Origin: Ramazzottius varieornatus
Lineage: Eukaryota > Tardigrada > Eutardigrada > Parachela > Ramazzottiidae
DNA length: 64,000 bases
Direction: 5' to 3'
Assembly (NCBI GenBank): GCA_001949185.1
Contig: BDGG01000003.1
Span: 3,083,158 to 3,147,157 of the forward strand
The notes beneath the pieces are model-generated. The model did not search any database and had not been told where the DNA came from. It saw nothing but the letters and a program-made list of their open reading frames with translations. A program made the translations under genes and the position numbers. Below, one piece after another: positions 27,037 to 39,893 of this stretch (position 1 is the stretch's first letter; each line of letters opens with the position of its first letter).

Positions 27037-28757
27037 GATATAACTGCGGTCCGAAAATCGGTGTGCCGGAAAACCAAAAGGTGCAGATACAGCGGTCCGA
27101 AGGCAGGATGCTTTAGAACGTAGGCTGAACTGCAGGGAGCTCGAGGAAGCTCACGTAAGAAAGTTAGCCACTGACTGGTGAGCTCACTTGCTACACCGGT
27201 TATATGACAGCACGGACCATGCATAATTAAAAACAGAAGAGGACCACTCGCTCTTGCGCGAATCCAGACAGAAAGAGAATCTTGTTAATAGTATGGGTGA
27301 CGCGGATGCGGGACAGTGTGGTAGGCGTATACTGCAGGTACGGGATCACTAACCAGCGTCATGCACGCTGGGAGTTGTGGGCGGATAGGGCGAGTCACAA
27401 GAAAATTAAACTAAATCATGCAGATCGTAAGGTAATGGATCCTCCTGATTTCACATCGAGCGCAGCAGTCTGAAGAAATTTGGCTTCCAAGAAAAAAGGT
27501 TAACATGTCTGCCAGGCTGGGTAGAAAACCCAATGAACACTATTTCCCCAAGCCAACTGAAATTTCGAACGTTTCCTCGCTTCTGGATTAACACTACGGG
27601 AAAAACTAGTGCGTGAAGTTGCGAGAGTAGTAAAGCCAAGGATGCGGCCGTCGAACTTGTGAACAACTTTTTGCACAAATTCTAGGCATGGCTAACCGCG
27701 AAAGAACCAGCTGAGCCATGTCAATAATATTAGGTGCGGAAGTATGATTTGTTAATCCCTCGGAAAAGGTTTTCAGAGAATTTTCCTGACTTCGAACCTC
27801 GGTATTTTTGATCGGGTTATCCACCCATACTAGCAAGGTACTCACTCGATTTTCCTGCAGTGAATACATGCCTTTACTGTAGGAGCGTAGGGGAAGAGAA
27901 AAGATAAACTCTCCGCAGCCATTTTTTGCAGCCTATCGGAGGAAATTGTTCTTTCTCGTTGGAAGTGTTCTGATTTTTCGACCTGATGATAATCTTTAGT
28001 ATCAGGTCGGCTCTTCCTGGTATGCGAAGGAGAGTTTCCAGTTCCACCTCCTGCAGTTTTGTGAAAGCGTTTTGTTCAATGTCTACTCTAGAGCTGACGT
28101 GCAACATCAGTGCTTTTAGTCGACTGAATAATTTCGTTTATCGCTCTTCCCCGTACCAGAGAGGTCTGATCCCCAGCTACCGTTATGCCAAGCAGAAGGA
28201 TTTCCTAGCGGTCTGCACTGCAAAATAGCAACCAGACAGTAACCAAAATTTTCCGTTGGTGCCGCTCACGATTCGAAATTTTCTGCGACCTTTCGAAACA
28301 TTCCAATTTTTGCTTCAGAACGTGCTATAGAGCCCACTTATCTGGCATCTTCTCGCCCGTGTGGGATGCGTTGGCGTCTCGAAAAAAATCATAGTGCTGG
28401 ATGACCCAAAAATCTCGTTAGCAACGATTCAAACAAAATTATTCCTGCTTCGCCGCGGAGCTGAGAAACTCAGAGCAGTAGAGCACCAGACGATAGCCAG
28501 GAGTTGGTAAAACGACAGAAAAAAACTTCAGGACCAAAGACCAAGGGGGAGTGTAACCGTGATTGTTTGAAGTTGACGTGTTCCCAGGAGTAACAAGCCA
28601 TACAGTACTTCCGCACCCAATATTTTGGCATAACCAGCGCACCTTCTATTCTTCACGCGAATTGGACAAGTGAAATGTACATCTGAACCAGAAAGTCAGA
28701 GCAAGCCAATCAATCATCAAGCTGTATTTACAAGTATTCACGCGGAGGAAAGACATT
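27037..28757. other. Intergenic; no gene recognised
   Basis: Only scattered short frames of fewer than 90 codons occur, with no repeat ends or splice-consistent coding. It contains the neurotrophin promoter side and the chitinase 3' flank. Confidence 0.5.
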
Positions 28758-30906
28758 CTAAATCTTACAGCCAGTGACCGAAGATTTCCAGTTGCAGTAC
28801 TTCTTCACCGGATCAAACACCAAGGAGTTCCCGCACTGTCGGTAGAAAGCGTTACCGTTTGCATCACAGTCACAGTAAGCAGGGGAGCAAGCTTGGACAG
28901 CGAAACTTCCTGGTCCATTCTTCTGGCAGAGATCCCGCCCACAAACTAGAACAAATTAGTTCTCGTGACCAACGACAAGCTAAGCGCTATTCTCACGGAT
29001 AACCTATGTGGTATTTCAGAGTATACCGGAAGAGACCCCAGAAACCGTACTGGAGCCCGATTTCGTTGTGGTGGTCGTGGGTACCGGCCTGGCGGTAGAT
29101 CTGGTAGTCGTCGTGGTCGGAGAGGTTCTGGTCGTTGAGATAGGTCTCGCAGTGGTCGTCATTGTAGCTGTTCTTGCTGTAGAACTTGAAGGTAATTGAG
29201 TTGTAGTCTGAGTGGAGGTCCCGGCTAAAGTATCGCGAATCGCTGTCAGCAGCGGATTTTTTCCCTGACCACACATATTCATGAAGTCGTCGGTCGACAG
29301 GTCCCATACGTAGACGCCCCCAAAGCCATTTTGTTTTGCCCATTGCGTCTGTTAGCCCAATTCCATGTTACCCAACTCTCGCCGATGAACAGATTAGTAA
29401 TTTAGCACAGTGGAAATTAAGTGATACCTTGGCTATAATTGTTTGTTGATCGTCGTAGCCCATCCACCAGGTGTTCGTATAGGCGTAGGCTGCTTGGATA
29501 TTAGTGTCGAAGACCTTGGTGGCCTTCTCGGAAGCAATTTTGCTGCAGATTTCAAAGTAGGGCCAACTGCCTGATTCGGTGGTGTATGTGCTGGCCGTAA
29601 TGGGTCCTGTGGCCGGCGAACCCAGGCCATGCTGTGACGAACTGCTCATCCATCCGCGTCCGTACAGGGGAAGACCCACCGCCAGTTTCGACTTATCGAC
29701 ACCTGCCGCTGCCCAGTCTAACATGATCTGAGCCTATAAAAATAATATCATGTAAATACCAGAACATAATCGCAGAGCTTCAGAAGGACCAACAAAATCG
29801 TTAGTGTGGCCGGTTGCCTTGACCGGAAGTCATACTGTGTTCAAGGCCGATGGAGTTCCGAAGGGACCCTTGAAAAGTGGAGCTTGATGTCCTACTTGGT
29901 TGGGACTCCATGCGCCGTACATATCATACGTCATCACATTAGCAATATCCAAAGTCCTGAAATTGACCAAACTTGTCTAAAGTCAGAAGTTCCGCGTGGA
30001 ATTATTAACGTTGTGAATCTGCTGGCGCCTACTTGTTCAAGACACTCCCACTGTATCCGCCATCCGATAACAGATGGAGCGCTGCGGTTAGCATAAGTCT
30101 CTGTTTTCCAGTTTGCCGCCCTTCGGCATCAAACGCGGCTCGGAGTTCCTGCGCACAGATGAGTATGGTCAGAAACTACCAATATTTCGACGTCCTCTGC
30201 ATCTAGCCACGGCTGGTAATTTGTTAAACTAGTACCGTCAGCAAAGCAGAGTACTGAGGTGCGTCCGAGGCAGAAGGAAACTCCCAGTCGACATCCAAAC
30301 CATCCAGGTTGTACTTCCGGAGCTGCGTGACGGCGGACTGCACAAACGTCGCTCGACTGCTGGGCGTTGCAGCCATCGAAACGAGTTGACTGGTCAGCGT
30401 CCATCCGCCAACACTGTAGAGAATCTTTAGGTTGGGATTACTGGCTTTCAAGGCATTCAACTGTTGGAATGCCGCTGTACAGTAGAAACACACAGACATT
30501 ATCTTCTGTCACACTCATTGGGGAAAACAGTTCAAATAAACTGCTCGACGAACCTTCATCATTCCATTCAAGTGTGGTGAGTTGGTTCCCGCTGATCTGT
30601 CCGAACGCCACCAGGACGTAAGTGCACAACGATGGGTCCACATTTCCGGGTTTGAAGCTGGCGACACCTGGACGATACTGCGCCCAGTTGGGGTAGTAAC
30701 ATCCGCGAAGAGGGTAAGTGATAATGGGTTCTGTGAGGAAAACGACATATTTTCGTAGCCGTTTTCGACATATTCCTGAGGACAGCCAGGACACCCCATT
30801 GTGGAAAGAACACTGTTGGAAACGTTCACGTACCTGCTGCTTTAGCGATAGAGATGAACTCTACGGCGACGAATAGCATTGCTACCATCCCAGATGTGAT
30901 CGACAT
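28758..30906 (-). CDS. GH18 chitinase with Ser/Thr linker and chitin-binding (CBM14) tail
   Basis: Endochitinase of glycoside hydrolase family 18. The start ATG at 30904-30906 gives a signal peptide (MSITSGMVAMLFVAVEFISI). Exons then encode the barrel: GCYYPNWAQYRPG (strand 1), KILYSVGGWT, the catalytic DGLDVDWEFP (DxxDxDxE complete, so probably active), VMTYDMYGAW, LAVGLPLYGRGW, and WAKQNGFGGVYVWDLSTDDF near 29280. A mucin-like linker of Thr, Ser and Arg (29030-29240) leads to a C-terminal peritrophin-A/CBM14 domain with six cysteines (CGRDLC, CSPAYCDCD, RQCGNSLVFD, YCNW, TGC), ending in a TAG at 28758. This is the architecture of arthropod and nematode chitinases used in cuticle turnover or feeding. 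No neighbours share the pathway. Confidence 0.93.
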
Positions 30907-32931
30907 TTTGCTGCGTGAAAAAGTCTCGAAATAGGAAGAAAAGGGTAAAAACTTGTGTTTAAGCTTCAGCTGTCGTTTTTTGTTCTTTATATACTTGAGG
31001 TCCTTCAAGGCCGGTGTCGGACTAGTGCCAACTGGTCAGCCATTTGAGGAGCCCTGTGAGAATTGCGTAACATGGGTTCTTCGTATGTGTAGATAAGGGA
31101 AACGCACCTTGGCTCTTCCGTCATGACTACCCTCATCTTTATGCTCATGTCAACAGTTTTACCAGCACTAAAGTTCAGCAAAACATGCTAGGTTCTCTGG
31201 TCGGAAATGCCAAGTATACGAGACTCATTAGCCGAAAATCATTTCTGGCGGAAAAGTGATGCTAGAATATAGGACTTGGGCATTAAGAGCTAAACCAGAT
31301 TGATATGTCAAGTGGCGCGCATTTCCAATCAGTACGTTCAGAAGAGTGCGCCACTGGGGAAAACGATCTCGTTCGAATCATTTGCCCGGGTGCCATATGG
31401 TGATCGAGATCAAATTTTTGAACTAACATTAAAAATAATGTCTTCTTCGTTCAATCGTCGCTCTAAATTACCGTGCGTTTTTATCGAGGAATTCCCCATG
31501 AAATGAAGTTCAGAAGTACCACTTCATCTTTTTGATTGCCCCCTTTTTCCGGTAATTGTTAGTCGTCTGAGTGCCAACAGACATGCTTCAGCCAGCGTAC
31601 TGAATACTCTGTAAGCTTGTGGAAATGCCAAATTTTGAAGTATTCATACACTCCATGTTTAGCGTATCATGAGCTAATCCAGCTAAGCAGAGGACTGCCG
31701 GTGACTTAGGAATTCGGGAAAGTTCAGTCCCCAGAGACAAACAAAATCAGTAGAAGAGCCTCGTACAAACTGGAGCGACAACGAAAAATTCGTAAGTGAT
31801 TTCTCGATTGAAAGCTATGTCGGCAAGACCAACAAACGTAAAATGAAAACACTACAAAAATTTAGCGAAGTAAGAAGAGTTATAGCCCCAATGAGGCTCG
31901 ATGAATACGTAAGAGTGCCCGAAATGAGGAGAGAGAGAAGAATGGCGAAGTGATGGGGAACGTTCGGGTGGACTTATGTGACGGGATTTGGTAAGAGGCC
32001 CAGCAGCGGAACGCTTCGTTAGCTGCACATCAGGCTCAATTTCACCGGGGATTGTCCTGAAAGTCCTGCAGCTGACTGATCTTCTCGGACGTGACATTAT
32101 GACTTTGATCTCATTTGTGCTTGGTATCAGGAACTTATTTAGCGTAAGCAGTGGGATCGACGATCGTTGGTAGAAGGCCTAACAGGAGACCACTTCAATA
32201 AGCCAAAATACCAACCACCAGAACATTTCCGGGTACGTACCGCATGCGAGGAGTTACCGATGAACAATGGATTCAGTGTGTCCCCAGAGAATCATCCATT
32301 ACACGCCAGACGGAGATAACTTGGAACGGCGTATGACATGCGATAAATATGGTCAGAATACTGCGATAAATATGGTCAGAACACTGCAAAAACAAAACTA
32401 AATAATGGTTTCACCTCACGCAGACAGTTCATAACACCGGCAAGAAAGCAGCAACCATGTTTCGTGCACCTGCATAACAGACGAATATGAGCATTGATTG
32501 GGTCCCTGCATGCAGGCTGGCGCCCAGAGTCAGCAGCACTGCTGTCCGGGTTTATTATAGACCTACGTCCAGCCGACGCATCCTTGCTGTATAGATCTCT
32601 CCATTCAGGTTGGCGCAGACCGATTCGACCTGTTGGCAGCCCTGATGTAGGGGGCTTTCAAGGACCCGCTTACACGCGGGTTTTTTCCTGACGTATGCAG
32701 CTACGGGGAAAGCGGGCGCGTCATGTCTGCCGATCTATCATCCCCGAAATATGCGGCAAATTTCTCGCGATCCTGGCACAGTAAACGTTTTGTTAAACTA
32801 CGGAAACGGAGTCGCGTTTTTGAAATCGACTGAAAGACGCCGAAGAGGGAGCAGGTGATAGCGAATAGGTGCTCCCATTGCTATTACTTCCGTCTAACAT
32901 GAATGAGAAGAACAACCCTCCGCCCAAGATA
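30907..32931. other. Intergenic; no gene recognised
   Basis: It holds the chitinase promoter, one family-A palindrome (31298-31370) and a short GC-rich hairpin followed by T6 (32664-32686: ACCCGC, 6-base loop, GCGGGT). No sustained coding frame is recognised. Confidence 0.5.
31298..31370 (+). repeat. Palindrome family A, copy 10 (intergenic)
   Basis: GTCAAGTGGCGCGC and GAGTGCGCCACTGGGG arms, followed by AAAACGATCTCG. It is one of only two copies clearly outside genes. Confidence 0.75.
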
Positions 32932-34884
32932 CAGTGTACGCCAATATGTTCACCCGAAACTGGGCGGAGTTTTTGGGCGTTAACCACAACGCCGACAACC
33001 AATGAACAACAGCCAACTGCTGGATTTATTTATTTTACAATGAGCAGAACACTAACAGTAAAACAGAAACGTATACCATAAAACAGGAAATCTCATGAGG
33101 TAAAACACGAAAGACAACCGAAAATGAAATCATGAGTTCAGTAAGGGATGCGAGCACCGGAGTTGTTGATACACTCAGTCATTCTGCTGTACATCGAGCT
33201 CACCAGGTTGCTGCAGTACTCGGGAGTAACAATTACCTTCCATGCTTCCTGAAATAGAGTGTCAAGCTCCTCAAGATCTTTCGGTCTTCGATCGCAGATA
33301 TACATGTTCATTTTTCCCCAGACATTCTCGATTACATTGAGGTCTGGCGATCTAGACGGCCATGTCAACACCTAAAAGAACTACGAAAACTTTGTGTACT
33401 TATGTTTATCCAAAAACAAGATATATTGTGTACCATGGGCGTATCAGATAAAAGGACTATTGTTTTACGAGAAACAAACTTTAAATGTGTCCGCTTATCC
33501 GCCTTCGCGCCTAACACCCTTCCGCAACGTTTTCGCTCGATTCAACAACCGATTGGTCTGCTCTAGTAAATTTAAAAATTGAAAACAGAAATACTGTTTA
33601 ATAAAAAGCGTACTTCTATTCCTTCTCGCCAGAAAAATTGACCCATCCGTCTAGAGGTGTGCACTGGACACTTATCTTGCTGGAACACCAAATCCCGACC
33701 ATGCTTCTCAAGATACGGAAGTAGTCGCTCGAACAAAACTTCGCAGGCGCCCGAACCTATTCGACCGTCAACTCGAATTAACGCTACAAGTCCACATGCT
33801 GTGATGGCACCCCACAACATTATCCCGCCTTTAATGCGCGTACCTACGGCGACTTGCAAGTCTTTATCGTGACGGTTTTCCTCTTTCAAGTACCAGCACT
33901 ATAACGATAAGTGATAAGTATATCGAATTTATCAGATTCATTAAACGCGTTAACGTGTCAAATTTAACAGGCACCTTGCGTTTTCGACGAAAGCCTTAAA
34001 CAATTGACCAAGCAATTGAAAAATGGTTCCGAATGACAAACTAGCTTCTCGACGATCTTAATATTTCGAGAGCAGAGATTCATGAATTTAGAAGGTTGAA
34101 CGAGCTGATTTTCAGAAGGTTAAGATTATTTATCTCGATCTTACCACCGTGCAAGTTGAAACGAACTTCGTCACTAAAAACCACATCATGGAACAGGGTG
34201 GGGTTTTCCCCGAGTTGTTCACGCTGGAACAGGCACTAGAACACCCGGTTGTCTTTGTGCTCCTGGGTTAACTCGTCGAGAACAGCTTTGGATCGACGAG
34301 TCTTAAACTCACGAAGCCGATTCAGCAACGTCCGGTGGGCGAGTCCCGCTTCGACGGCGATCTCGGCCGCACTCATCTCCCGCTTTGCCTGAACGAGCCC
34401 AAGCATTTCGGCGTCCTGCTACCCGCTCGTGATACGAGGTCGTCCCTTTGGTCTCACCACTTTCCGCTTCTTGGTTTCGGGATCATAATTCCCGATGACG
34501 TTCTTCACCCACTTGTGGTCTTTTGCCATCACACGCCCAACAGCACTCGGATTCTTGTTTTTCTCTGAAAACAACTTAAAAACAACGCTGAAAAGGGTTG
34601 GGTCCACTGGTATACCACGAACCATCTTGAATTCACGAGAAGATATCAGAATTTGCAACCGAAAGGATCTGGAGCTGAAAGGATCGCTCGGTAACACAGC
34701 TCGGTATATCGCACTACCGGCTGTTGCGCAACAGGTTCATTAGCAATCAGCTGTGCCTATTTACGTTTAATCAACCATGTCTAATCAACCAGATCGCTTT
34801 TCCTGGTTTTTAACTGGTCGTCTGCGGTTTGGCTGACGCCCAAAAACTCCGCCCAGTTTCGGGTGACCATATTGGCGTACACTG
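32932..34884 (-). mobile_element. Tc1/mariner transposon, full length with decayed transposase
   Basis: Both ends carry inverted repeats of about 52 bp. The left end reads CAGTGTACGCCAATATG and continues TCACCCGAAACTGGGCGGAG; the complement of the right end is the same apart from a few mismatches. The element is flanked by TA at 32930-32931 and 34885-34886, the expected target duplication. Length is 1953 bp. The transposase lies on the minus strand. High end-to-end repeat identity suggests a fairly young insertion, although the coding part is already broken. Confidence 0.92.
33138..34625 (-). pseudogene. Tc1-like transposase, interrupted
   Basis: DDE-type transposase. The N-terminal helix-turn-helix region begins MVRGIPVDPTLF and includes KGRPRITSG, where a TAG stop interrupts the frame. 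It resumes with MSAAEIAVEAGLAHRTLLNR and is stopped again shortly after EHKDNRVF. The catalytic core then reads FSDEVRF (first Asp), a gap with frame disruption around 33900-34140, RIKGGIMLWGAI, FQQDKCPVHTS (second Asp), and near the end SRSPDLNVIENVWG (third acidic residue, Glu). All three catalytic residues are recognisable, but at least two in-frame stops and a frame break mean no active protein from this copy. Confidence 0.88.
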
Positions 34885-35870
34885 TAATAGTATTCTCAAA
34901 TCACAAAGATCGGCTAAACGGCCTATTGTAACTTAGCGGAGCCTTCTATACATCTGAGAGCTGGGCAATCAACAAGCACAGAGTTCGTCGCCAGATGCTT
35001 GATCCATCGGTAAGGATTAATGCAGTCCGCCAGCGCGATGATCTGACACTCAAAGTCAACAATGCTGAATCTTAGCGGCAACTGAGGCGACATCGTGAGG
35101 CGCTGATGCAATGGAATGTTCGTTATCATGCGACAACCGGAAGTGTCCTAGCCTAGGCTCTGCCACAGAGCAGAAGGCATAACGAAGTTATGTATACTGC
35201 ACTGTGGCTCTGCCTATGTAATTTGCACGGGGTCAGCTAATGTAAACGATTTGCTGGAACCGGATGCAGGCTCAAAAGCTAGCTAAACCGAGAGAGGATT
35301 TCCAGGCAACTCGCCGAAGTGTCGACTGCTGGAAAAGCCCACGCTGATAGCGTTGCGTCGACCAAGACAAAATATGAGCCTTTCCTATATTTAAAAATTT
35401 GAGGCACTTGAATACACCCTCAGCATACCACACTGAATCGGTTGGGGTGAGGCTGGTCGTGGGAGAGCGGCCCCAGACTAACCTCTCTGGCTCCTCCAGG
35501 TTCGTAGGATATCTCACCGTAACAAGCTCACCTTTGGAAGTTGACATAAACAGCTTTACGTAATCGCTATGGGTAATGGAGCACCAGACGAAGGAACTCC
35601 GAGTCTGTGCAACATCATTGGACTGTCCAGCAAACGCGACTTGGACGCAGTCCACATCAACAAAATAAAACTTCAACCAAAACTTTCAAAAGTCATTCTT
35701 CCTGTGCTACGGAAAAATTAGGTTTCACTACTGTCCAGAGGCTCCCGATGAACTTCCAGCCCGGCAGAAATCAGAGAGAGGTTTTAATTCTTAGAAGCAA
35801 AACCAAGCGTGCCTACCGGATACACTGGATCACCGGTTTGCGGGTTGCGGAGATTTCTGCGCAGGCAATT
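34885..35870. other. Intergenic; no gene recognised
   Basis: A minus-strand frame (35272-35697) stays open for about 140 codons and reads protein-like (QSNDVAQTRSSFVWCSITHS) but has no good start, partner exon or known family. It could be an exon of an unseen gene or chance. Confidence 0.35.
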
Positions 35871-37415
35871 TCAGCGCGCAGCGTGGATCGTTTCACACTC
35901 ATACCGTAACTGCTTCATTTCCTTCTGGATATCCTTCGTTATCAGTTCTCTTTGGTCCCTCTGCAAGAAGAACCAAACGGTCAACTCCAAAAGAACATCG
36001 TGTCTTCCTGCTTTGTTCATACCGGTGAAACATTATTAGAGATCATCTGGGCAACATTTTCTTTGAAATCCAGCAGCGACCCGAATAGCACCGTAACATT
36101 CTGGAACAAAGATCCGCGGCTGCTGTTTAATCCAACGTTCCAATATACAGCGGTAGGGAGTACCGTACAATCATTGTGAAGATTGTGCAAGCTCGCAGTA
36201 AAAATTAAGTTACTGTACACTTACCTTTCCAATTGTTGGAGTGTAAGGCGGGCGGTTAGCTTGTACGGAATCCATCCCTAAAACCAAGACTTTCTAACTT
36301 GCATATCTTCACTGTGGCATTTAAGTACAGTATGGACTATGGAGCAGGCATTCTTCACGTACCTTGATGGTGGAAGGGTAGCAGGAGTGGAGTACTCTTA
36401 GTTTCCGCTATTAGCCGACCAACACCTAAAGCAGCCAGAAGATGAACGTCGATCAATGCGATTTGAAAATATCATTTCGTGAGCATGCCTGCCGGTGGAA
36501 AATTCTAATGTGGCAAACAGCTGGGGAACGGCAACGTCAAACCTCACGTCACGGCTCAAACCGACGTCTTAGCCGTGTACGTACACTGCACTCATTGAGC
36601 CGTCACGTAGACGAAGCATCTAAATTAACCGACCTGAGTTTGAGTCGATAGCCACATAACGGGCACTACATACGGGAACCATTTTTTTGCCACATTGGCT
36701 ATTGTGCACTGTGCAGCGGCATGCATGTCCGTGAGTGTCACTTCAAGTAACGTACCCCACTTCATCCTAAGCCATTGATGTTCCTGGTTTACTCGCGCTT
36801 CGGGGAAGATGTGTACCCATTCACCAGCGTCCAGCTTGCTCAGCATAAACTCCAAACCTCTCTGATATACACCCTCTCCGCGGACGACGGGGACAACTTT
36901 TCCCATCCCGAAGAAGGCTGCGCTGAAGTCGTTCGAAAAACATATCTCCGCGGCACCCATTCCCCACCGGAGATTCCGGAAGTTCAAATGTCTCCAGGGC
37001 AGTATTGCTGTAACACATCGGCAGTTAGTTACGATAAGAACTGGAGAGATAAACACTGCATGGCGAGAGAGATGTAGTTACGACGCACACCAAAGGAAGG
37101 GATCATCTGCGCAGCAGTAATGGTTGGAAACGGTGATGAGGCCTCTTGACTTGTCCCGGTTCTCCAGTGCATCCAGCAATCTTTCTTTTCCATGTACCTT
37201 GAGGTGATTAACAGCTGCAAAAGTACTACATCAGAATATGCCACTACATATCGAATAGTATATTATACAGCAGTAGCTTCCCTATGGTTAAAGGCGAGCT
37301 CTCACTTACATAATAACAACTTGCTGGCTGAAGCTACAACCGTAATAATGACGCCACTGCCCACATTCCATAGCTTCCCCGGCGATTCGGGGAACGGCCA
37401 CCGAACTTTATCCAT
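35871..37415 (-). CDS. TAFAZZIN: Tafazzin, mitochondrial cardiolipin transacylase
   Basis: Phospholipid-lysophospholipid transacylase that remodels cardiolipin on mitochondrial membranes. The start ATG at 37413-37415 gives MDKVRWPFPESPGKLWN and a hydrophobic membrane-dipping segment (VIITVVASASKLLL). The next exon holds NHLKVHGKERLLDALENRD and the catalytic HX4D motif in TVSNHYCCADDPFLW. Further exons hold NLRWGMGAAEICFSNDF, GKVVPVVRGEGVYQRGLEF and EWVHIFPEARVN. Near 36360-36410 comes GVGRLIAETKSTPLLLPFHH, then GMDSVQANRPPYTP, NVTVLFGSLLDF and a C-terminal helix RDQRELITKDIQKEMKQLR. The join before NVTVLFGS is the one splice I could not place in phase. The chosen stop is the TGA complement at 35871. 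It is divergent from mitochondrial EF-Tu with about 500 bp between. Confidence 0.92.
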
Positions 37416-37911
37416 GCCAGTGAATCACAATCATCCACAAAGAGCTCCTCGGAGTCACTGTCAGGGAAACCAGAACTACTGCAGAATGCAGACCGCTGAC
37501 GTAACTCCAGTGATCACTGGGAAGGTCCGAACAGCGAGTTTCGGAGAACACCGCTTTAATACACGGTAACACAGCTCCCAAGCAAACTCACAGTTGCGGA
37601 GTAAAGTAGGTAAGATCACTGGCGCCGTCGCCGGAAAGGACTTCTTCGGAAAGATTTCCATCTTACAAAAAAAGGGAATTCAGAGTCTGGAAATCGGTCA
37701 AATTATTTCGATTGGAGGAAAGTGCTGTATACTTCGGCCCATCATACAATCAAGTGACCGGACACGGCGAAGATCGTTGGAATCGGTAGGTCTACCCATA
37801 ACTGGTTGACGCCCTCCACTTGGAAGGGCAAACTCTCGACTAAGTTAGATTAGAACCAGTGCTTAATTAATTCCTGGAATATTTTCTTCAACCGGAAGTT
37901 CAGTGTATACC
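37416..37911. promoter_or_regulatory. Divergent promoter region tafazzin / mitochondrial EF-Tu
   Basis: 496 bp separate two oppositely transcribed nuclear genes for mitochondrial proteins. Short frames inside (37594-37809) look like chance. No specific factor site is claimed. Confidence 0.5.
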
Positions 37912-39599
37912 ATGACCATGAGCACGAAGACTGTACTTCGTCCTCTTTGCCGGAACTTCACAAGCAGGTTGCTATTGGCCTGGGACGATGCGGGACAGTT
38001 TCGACACTTCTACGGAACAACGGCACTGTACCTGGCCACTGCGAAAGCGCAGCCGGCCGCACCGTCCAAAATACACTGTAACGTCGGGACTATTGGACAT
38101 GTGGATCACGGAAAGACTACTTTGACGGCTGCTATAACCAAAGTGACCTGCAAACATGGACTGGGGAAGTTTGTCGCGTACGATCAGATCGACAAGGCGC
38201 CCGAGGAACAACGACGCGGGATCACCATCAATGCTGCTCATGTGGAGTACGACACTCCAACTAGACATTACGCACATACGGATTGTCCTGGACACCGCGA
38301 CTACGTCAAGAACATGTACGCATCTTGCCGCACACCTTCGGTGGATGATACTTGAGATCTGACTTTTCTTGTGTTTCTTAGGATCAGTGGGACATCTCAG
38401 ATGGACGCAGCGATCCTAGTTGTAGCAGCTACCGACGGACATATGCCTCAGACAAGGGAACACCTTCTTTTGGCCAAGCAGATCGGAGTCAAGAACGTCG
38501 TAGTTTTCATCAATAAAGCCGATCTAGTGGACGCGGAAACTCTGGAGTTGGTTGAAATCGAAATGCGAGAGCTGTTAACGCAGTATGGGTAAGTGGTCGA
38601 TTCCATTCCGTTTCGGCCCTCACGCAGTACCAGCATGTTTACTGTGCATTTCAGGTACGATGGTGTGGCTTCACCCGTAGTCGTTGGCTCCGCTTTGAAA
38701 GCGCTGCAGAACGATGGAGAGGGGGAGAAGTGCATCGACGAACTGCTGAAAGCTCTGGATACTTATTTGCCGGTTCCCGAACGGGACACAAAGTCCCCCT
38801 TTCTTCTTCCGATCGAATCCTCTTTCACCGTGCCAAATCGAGGGACTGTGGCTATCGGGACGGTCGTTAAAGGACGGCTAAAGAAGGGAGATCAAGCCGA
38901 AATCTTGGGACATGGAGCGCAGCTGAAGACAGTCGTTACCGACATACAGGTAGATTACTTTATCCTCCGCGATGACGTCACAGACGCAATCTGAGTATTC
39001 TGTTTCAAGAAAATTCTGGGCTTTGAAGTCAGCCATATTCCTTGATCGTTCTGTTCTTGTGAATTGTGTTTATTGCATACGACATCATACCTTTTTTGTT
39101 TTGGCAGGTGTTCCGGAACTCTGTTCCCTCTGCGGAAGCTGGTCACAACGTCGGATGCCTCGTCCGAGGCATCAAACCCGACCAGTTGGCCAGAGGGATG
39201 ATCATATGCCCTCCCAATATTTTCAGGGCATACAATCATTTCAAAGCCCAGATATACTTCCTCACAAAGCATGAAGGCGGTCGTAGCAAGCCGGTTCGTT
39301 CAGGCTACACGCAGCAGATGTACTCCCATACGTGGGATATGGAGTGGCGCTGTGATCTGAAGCCTGGCTTAGAAATGCTAATGCCCGGGGACAACGCCGA
39401 AGTCTTTTGTACATTACGAAGACAAATGGTCCTTGAACCCAATCAGCGTTTCACCATAAGAGAGAATCATCAAACTGTAGCTACCGGTGTGATTACAAAG
39501 CTTTTGTCTGATGTTGAAGTGTCTTCGACTTTGAACAAAGTCAAGACTGATCAGATATTGTCCGAACAGGACCCTGAACCATTAAAAAAGCGCGCGTGA
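37912..39599 (+). CDS. TUFM: Mitochondrial translation elongation factor Tu
   Basis: GTPase delivering aminoacyl-tRNA to the mitochondrial ribosome. Four exons in phase: 37912-38315, 38382-38588, 38655-38949 and about 39108-39599. The N-terminal roughly 60 residues are rich in R, S, T and A and fit a mitochondrial targeting peptide. GTPase motifs are intact: G1 [13 protein letters not shown], switch [15 protein letters not shown]3 [13 protein letters not shown]4 INKADLVD. Domain 2 includes [20 protein letters not shown]; domain 3 includes [13 protein letters not shown] and [12 protein letters not shown], with a C-terminus that extends past the bacterial end ([20 protein letters not shown]). 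ATGs at 37912 and 37918 are both in frame; the first is used here. Confidence 0.94.
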
Positions 39600-39893
39600 C
39601 TGATGTGGTTTCGACTTTCCCCGTGCGAAGGGGCCTAAATTTTACACGAAGGGTAGACAATCTCGCAATGCTGGCCGGTCATCGTTATCAGCGTTTGTCC
39701 ATGGGCGCTTCTTATCTGCTATAGGGCAGACATGAAGGGCCGCAGGAAACCGTCGAAAAGTTTCAGTTTGGCTGGGAGGAATATCGCTCAAGGCCGCAAT
39801 GCTGCTTACTGCATGAGATTCTCTTGTTAGTCATTTCGTTGTCGTGAAGATCTCACGACAAGCTGTGGAAAGCTTTTACACTGAGCCCGAAAG

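Noticed and set aside
35272-35697. Minus-strand open frame of about 140 codons downstream of tafazzin
   Set aside because: It has no start codon near the 5' end, no partner exon and no homology I can name. Kept as a remark, not a gene.
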